This document shows, in pieces, positions 5,180 through 9,075 of a stretch of DNA of 9,075 bases. The notes under the pieces were generated by a model. That model was not told where the DNA came from and did no database searches. It saw only the letters and a list, made by a program, of their open reading frames with translations. Position 1 is the first letter of the stretch; each line of letters opens with the position of its first letter. The stretch is taken from assembly GCA_964512995.1 (NCBI GenBank), contig CAZELM010000081.1, positions 1 through 9,075 of the forward strand, given 5' to 3'. The DNA is from CAZELM01 sp964512995. Its GTDB lineage: Bacteria; CSSED10-310. A program made the position numbers and the translations under genes.

Positions 5180-5264
5180 TAGTAATTCGACTATGACCAT
5201 TCAAAGAAAGCATGGTGACATTAACCTTGAAGACTGATAAAAATTGAATTACTATGCTGCCACG

Positions 5265-7961
5265 ATGAAAGCCACCGATACCCACGAACCAGAATGGAAA
5301 ACGCGACGAGACAGAATTAATCCCCAGTTACAATCTACGGGATGGGTAATTGTTCCCTATACTCCTGAACTACGAACATCCTCTCTCCGCTCTCATGCTA
5401 TTACGGAATTTGAAACTGCAAATGGCCCCGCAGATTATGTATTGGTCGTCAATGGTCAGATTCTCGGGATTATCGAAGCCAAGAAATACGAATCCAGTCC
5501 AGAAGGCGTAATCGCCCAGGCGGAACGATACGCCCGCGGAATTAGCCATAGTGGATTCAATTTCGGAGGACTTCGGGTTCCATTCCTTTATTCCACAAAT
5601 GGGGAAGTCATCTGCTTTATCGACATCCGACACGAACTGAATCTTGAGAGAAAGATTGCCGCCTTTCATACTCCCGCTGCATTGAACGAAATGATCTCCC
5701 GAGACCTCGGCAAGGATTGTGGGTGGTTTAAAGCAAATCCCAATTCACATCCCCGATTGCGTCCCTATCAGATCGAAGCCAGTGAAGCAGTTGAACGTGC
5801 TATTGCGGATCGAAAACGCAGAATGCTTGTTGCTATGGCGACTGGAACGGGCAAGACTTTTACGTTTGTCAATCAGGTCTATCGCTTGATGAAATCAGGT
5901 GTGGGGAAAAGAATTCTCTTTCTCGTGGATAGGAGAGCTCTAGCTGCACAGGCCGTCAGAACATTTGCTTCTTTTGAAGCTGAACCCAATATTAAATTCA
6001 ATAAAATCTATGAAGTCTACAGTCAGCGGTTTCATCGAAGCGATATAGAAGATGATGTTAAATTCGATCCCAAGGTCATGCCATCCCAATACCTCATCCA
6101 TCCCGAACCCAAACATGCGTTTGTTTATGTTTGTACAATTCAGAGAATGGCAATCAATCTGTTCGGGAGAAGTGCAGTATGGAAAGGTGAGGGTGATGAA
6201 ATCGATGATGATGCGGAGAAAATTGATATCCCAGTCCATGCATTCGATATCATCATTGCAGATGAATGCCATAGAGGTTATACAACAGCCGAGGAGTCGC
6301 TCTGGAGAAACACTCTCGATCATTTCGATGCCATCAAGATCGGTCTGACCGCAACCCCTGCCAAACATACAAAAGCGTATTTCAAGGAGATTGTCTACCG
6401 CTATGAATATGCTCGTGCTGTCAGAGAAGGATTTTTAGTTGATTATGATGTCATAAGCATCAAATCTGATGTCCGAATAAAAGGTGTGTTTCTTAAGGAA
6501 GATGAGCGAGTCGAGATCGTTGATCCAGAATCAGGTGCGACAAAACTCGATGAAATAGAAGATGAGCGGGAGTTTGATTCCACACAGATTGAGAAGACAA
6601 TCACCTCCCCAGACTCCAACAGGAAGATTTTGACTGAAATCAAGAAGTATACTCTGGAACATGAAGAGCGATATGGACGGTTTCCGAAAATCCTGATATT
6701 TGCTGAAAACGATCTTCCTCATACGTCTCATGCCGATCAGCTTGTTGAATTGGCGCGGGACATATTTGACAGGGGGCAATCCTTCGTCAAGAAAATCACG
6801 GGAAGAGTGGACAGACCGCTTCAAGCCATCCGAGAATTCCGAAACAGGCAGAATCCCGCTATCGTAGTGACAGTGGATTTACTGACTACAGGGGTCGATA
6901 TTCCCGATCTTGAATACATTGTGTTTTTAAGGAAAGTCCAATCAAGAATCCTGTTTGAGCAAATGCTCGGACGTGGGACTCGTAAAGGTGAAAGATTTCC
7001 AGACAAATCTCATTTCACGGTGTTCGACTGCTTTGACGGAACGCTGCTTGAGTTTTTCAAGAAATCTACGGGTATGACCTCTGATCCGCCTGATAAACCT
7101 GTCAGAACGATTGAAGAAGTTATTAAAGATATCTGGGCGAATAGGGATCGGGACTATAACATCCGCTGTTTAGTCAAACGACTCCAGCGTATTGACAAGG
7201 AAATGGCTCCAGAAGCCAGAGACATTTTTGCAGCTAATGGTATCCCAGACGGTGATATTGCTAAATTCGCAAAGGAATTACCCAAGTCTCTTCGTGATGA
7301 TTTTATGGGAACGATGCAAGTTTTAAGCAATCCTCCGCTCCTTGATGCCTTTGTGACTTATCCGCGCCGCATAAGAACGTTTATCATAGCTATTGAAAAT
7401 GAAGATGCAGTTTCCTCCAAATGGCTTGTAAGAGACAGCATGGGGAATGAACTGAAACCTGAAGATTATATTGAGGCTTTTAGTCGGTTCGTCGTCGAAA
7501 ATTCATCTACGATTGAAGCCATCGAGATTCTTTTAGCGCGTCCTAAAAGCTGGCGCACGGATGTTTTGATGGAACTGAAACGGAAACTCTTCTTTGCTCC
7601 CGAGAGATTTACTATCGAAAACCTGCAAAAAGCTCACAAGATTCGATACCATAAAGCGCTGGCTGATATTATCTCCATGGTGAAACATGCAGTTCGGAAT
7701 GATGAGCCGCTCTTTACGGCTGAAGAACGTGTCGAGCGTGCTATAAAAATGATTTCATTCGGTAAAACTCTCAGTTCCGAACAATCCCTGTGGCTGAATC
7801 GGATACGGGGACACTTGGTTGAAAACCTCTCGATAGATAAAGAAGATTTCGAGCTATCCCCTATACTGGCTCGTCCAGGCGGATGGAAACCAGCGAATCA
7901 GGCTTTCGATGGCGAACTGAACACGATTATTGATTCTCTTATGGAGGCGATTGCTGCATGA
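5265..7961 (+). CDS. hsdR: Type I restriction enzyme, endonuclease/translocase subunit HsdR (EcoAI/EcoEI-like)
   Basis: HsdR cuts and translocates DNA in the HsdR2M2S1 complex. Residue numbers here count from a TTG at 5244; the ATG at 5265 is residue 8. The N-terminal PD-(D/E)XK nuclease shows GPADYV (D64) and IIEAKKYE (E78, K80). The helicase motor is complete: MATGTGKT (198-205, Walker A), ADECHRG (DECH 340-343), GLTATP (367-372), TTGVDIP (548-554) and QMLGRGTR (573-580). The remaining roughly 300 residues are the expected size for the EcoEI-type C-terminal domain. Length (898-905 aa) and motifs indicate an intact subunit. The start is uncertain: family similarity begins near EPEWKTRRDRI, and ATG 5265 lacks a ribosome-binding site, while TTG 5244 overlaps the stop of a short upstream frame and has only GAAGA before it. 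It overlaps hsdM by ATGA. Codon use looks richer in G+C than genes to the left. Confidence 0.93.
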   Translation: MKATDTHEPEWKTRRDRINPQLQSTGWVIVPYTPELRTSSLRSHAITEFETANGPADYVLVVNGQILGIIEAKKYESSPEGVIAQAERYARGISHSGFNFGGLRVPFLYSTNGEVICFIDIRHELNLERKIAAFHTPAALNEMISRDLGKDCGWFKANPNSHPRLRPYQIEASEAVERAIADRKRRMLVAMATGTGKTFTFVNQVYRLMKSGVGKRILFLVDRRALAAQAVRTFASFEAEPNIKFNKIYEVYSQRFHRSDIEDDVKFDPKVMPSQYLIHPEPKHAFVYVCTIQRMAINLFGRSAVWKGEGDEIDDDAEKIDIPVHAFDIIIADECHRGYTTAEESLWRNTLDHFDAIKIGLTATPAKHTKAYFKEIVYRYEYARAVREGFLVDYDVISIKSDVRIKGVFLKEDERVEIVDPESGATKLDEIEDEREFDSTQIEKTITSPDSNRKILTEIKKYTLEHEERYGRFPKILIFAENDLPHTSHADQLVELARDIFDRGQSFVKKITGRVDRPLQAIREFRNRQNPAIVVTVDLLTTGVDIPDLEYIVFLRKVQSRILFEQMLGRGTRKGERFPDKSHFTVFDCFDGTLLEFFKKSTGMTSDPPDKPVRTIEEVIKDIWANRDRDYNIRCLVKRLQRIDKEMAPEARDIFAANGIPDGDIAKFAKELPKSLRDDFMGTMQVLSNPPLLDAFVTYPRRIRTFIIAIENEDAVSSKWLVRDSMGNELKPEDYIEAFSRFVVENSSTIEAIEILLARPKSWRTDVLMELKRKLFFAPERFTIENLQKAHKIRYHKALADIISMVKHAVRNDEPLFTAEERVERAIKMISFGKTLSSEQSLWLNRIRGHLVENLSIDKEDFELSPILARPGGWKPANQAFDGELNTIIDSLMEAIAA

Positions 7962-9064
7962 CCGATATTACCAATAAACTCTGGGGATTCTGCCACACAC
8001 TGAGACATGACGGGATTGATTATGGCGATTATATTGAGCAGATCACGTATTTGCTTTTCCTGAAAATGACGGATGAGAAGGGAATAGAGCTTCCGCAGAA
8101 TTGTGATTGGCCGAAATTGCGGGATAAAAGTGGAACGGCTTTGACGGATCATTATGTTGATGTGCTGCGGACTCTGAGCAAGACGAGCGGCATTTTGGGC
8201 GATATTTATGCTGAAGCGCAATCCAGGTTTACGAATCCAGTCAACTTGAAGAAACTTATTAATCTCATTGATGAGATCGAATGGACTTCTCTTGGAGTGG
8301 ACGTGAAAGCTGAAGCGTATGAGGGATTGCTTGAAAAAGCGGCTAGCGAAGGAAAGAAGGGTGCGGGGCAATATTTTACTCCGCGTGTTTTAATACAATC
8401 GATTGTGCGTTGCATGAAGCCTGATGCACGATGTCATTCCGAGTTTACGATCTGTGATCCTGCGTGTGGAACGGGTGGATTTCTTGTTGCGGCGCATGAA
8501 TGGCTGGTGGAGCAATCGGGTGGCGGCGCATTGGATAGAGAAATAGCAAAGAGAGTCAAATCCCGCACATATTATGGGCAGGATTTAGTTGCCCGTCCGA
8601 GACGATTAGCTCTCATGAACTTGTATCTGCATGGAATCGAGCCTCACTTAGCGCTGGGTGATGCCATTTATGAAGCGCCGAGTTCAGAAAAATATGATGT
8701 GATTTTAACCAATCCGCCTTTTGGAACGAAAGGAGCAAATCAGGCTCCCGAAAGAGAAGATTTTACAATTGAGACGAGCAACAAGCAGCTTAATTTTCTC
8801 CAGCATGTTGTGAACAAGTTAAAACCAGGAGGGCGGGCTGCGATTGTATTGCCTGATAACTGTTTATTTGAGAGCAAAGCGGGAGAAGTCATCGAGATTC
8901 TCATGCAGGACTGCAATTTACATACGGTTCTGCGATTACCCAGAGGGACGTTTTCTCCTTACAGTCAGGGAGTCAAAGCCAATGTGTTCTTTTTCCAGAA
9001 GGGATTACAGACGGAAAATGCGGAATGTGTCAATAAAAATGAGACACGAGCCTCGCGAAATTAA
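7958..9064 (+). pseudogene. hsdM: Type I DNA methyltransferase subunit HsdM, truncated at the end repeat
   Basis: HsdM is the N6-adenine methyltransferase subunit of type I systems. The helical N-terminal domain (about 1-125, starting KLWGFCHTLRHDG and YIEQITYLLFLKM) is complete. The catalytic domain has GAGQYFTPR (136-143), the AdoMet-binding motif DPACGTGGF (167-175), and the catalytic NPPF (252-255). Family members continue after GVKANVFFFQKG (338-349) with a segment such as TENVWIYDARTN and run to about 490-500 aa. Here similarity stops at about residue 354, the right-hand 53-bp repeat starts at 9021, and the last 13 or so residues (ECVNKNETRASRN) are encoded by that repeat. The C-terminal region that contacts HsdS is therefore missing. 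It starts with ATG in the hsdR overlap. Probably non-functional as it stands; an uninterrupted copy may exist in sister cells. Confidence 0.88.
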
Positions 9065-9073
9065 AGAAGCATT
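9021..9073. repeat. Right end copy of 53-bp terminal inverted repeat, inside hsdM
   Basis: Exact reverse complement of 1-53. It begins just where HsdM loses family similarity, so it is the boundary of an inserted element. No target duplication can be recognised by comparing the bases beside the two copies (AAAATG before this one; GAGTC after the left one). From the divergence point to the window end is 55 bases. Confidence 0.9.
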
Positions 9074-9075
9074 GG

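Larger units (their letters stand above)
4710..5264. other. Long non-coding region upstream of hsdR
   Basis: About 550 bases with no convincing gene. The 103-aa gene's promoter region lies at the left. At 4797-4803 CTGGGAG, and at 4839-4850 ATATTGGGAAAG, echo the 3' part of repeat A, as if a degraded third copy carried an insertion. Block C is at 4951-4972, an extra GGGACCC at 5004-5010, repeat B copy 2 at 5033-5140, and a dyad with a possible promoter at 5165-5179. Short frames with a start (for example at 4931-4975) encode 8 to 14 residues and are not supported. Confidence 0.55.

Noticed and set aside
5940..6368. 142-aa frame on the minus strand, and a 98-aa plus-strand frame at 6052-6348
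   Set aside because: Both lie wholly inside hsdR, whose helicase motifs are intact; composition is that of a shadow frame.
7898..8371. 157-aa minus-strand frame across the hsdR-hsdM junction
   Set aside because: It overlaps the conserved ends of both genes antisense and shows no domain.
1..9075. Linear phage or plasmid with terminal inverted repeats
   Set aside because: No phage, replication or terminal-protein genes are present, and hsdM is broken by the repeat, which points to an inserted element instead of a true telomere.

Overview
This is a 9,075-base AT-rich bacterial segment that reads as an accessory (defence-type) island. No rRNA, tRNA or housekeeping gene is present, so I cannot name the organism. 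The left 5.2 kb is clearly more AT-rich by eye than the hsdR-hsdM block on the right, which suggests a mosaic origin. Both ends carry the same 53-bp sequence in inverted orientation (1-53 and 9021-9073), and hsdM loses homology to its family just where the right copy begins. The ends therefore look like edges of two oppositely oriented copies of one repeated element, or of one element with long terminal inverted repeats. The shared length is close to a common assembler k-mer size, so this may be a contig that stops at a multi-copy insertion sequence.

Layout. (1) 1-321: end repeat, an intergenic repeat called B1 here, phased GGGTTGAC motifs and a probable promoter. (2) 322-2558: a tight three-gene plus-strand operon: a NucS-like PD-(D/E)XK nuclease with an unrecognised C-terminal half, a PDDEXK_4-type nuclease, and a third protein resembling the part normally fused behind PDDEXK_4 domains. 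(3) 2686-3087, minus strand: a small two-repeat ankyrin protein. (4) 3166-4128: a 233-aa protein with a ParB-like helix-turn-helix region, bracketed by two 48-bp near-identical direct repeats (A1, A2). (5) 4398-4709, minus strand: a 103-aa protein I do not recognise, in long non-coding flanks. (6) 5265-9064: a type I restriction-modification operon with hsdR complete and hsdM truncated; hsdS is not in the window.

How it fits together. The three-gene nuclease operon and the type I operon are preceded by the same roughly 110-bp leader (B1 and B2), and a third shortened copy (B3) lies between A2 and the 103-aa gene. Genes of different origin therefore sit between related intergenic repeats, like units in an array of defence or regulatory cassettes. 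The truncated HsdM and the absence of hsdS suggest the type I system cannot methylate as it stands. The best candidate for something undescribed is the three-gene nuclease operon, followed by the A/B repeat family and its possible link to the ParB-like protein. All functions are inferred from motifs; no database search was possible.
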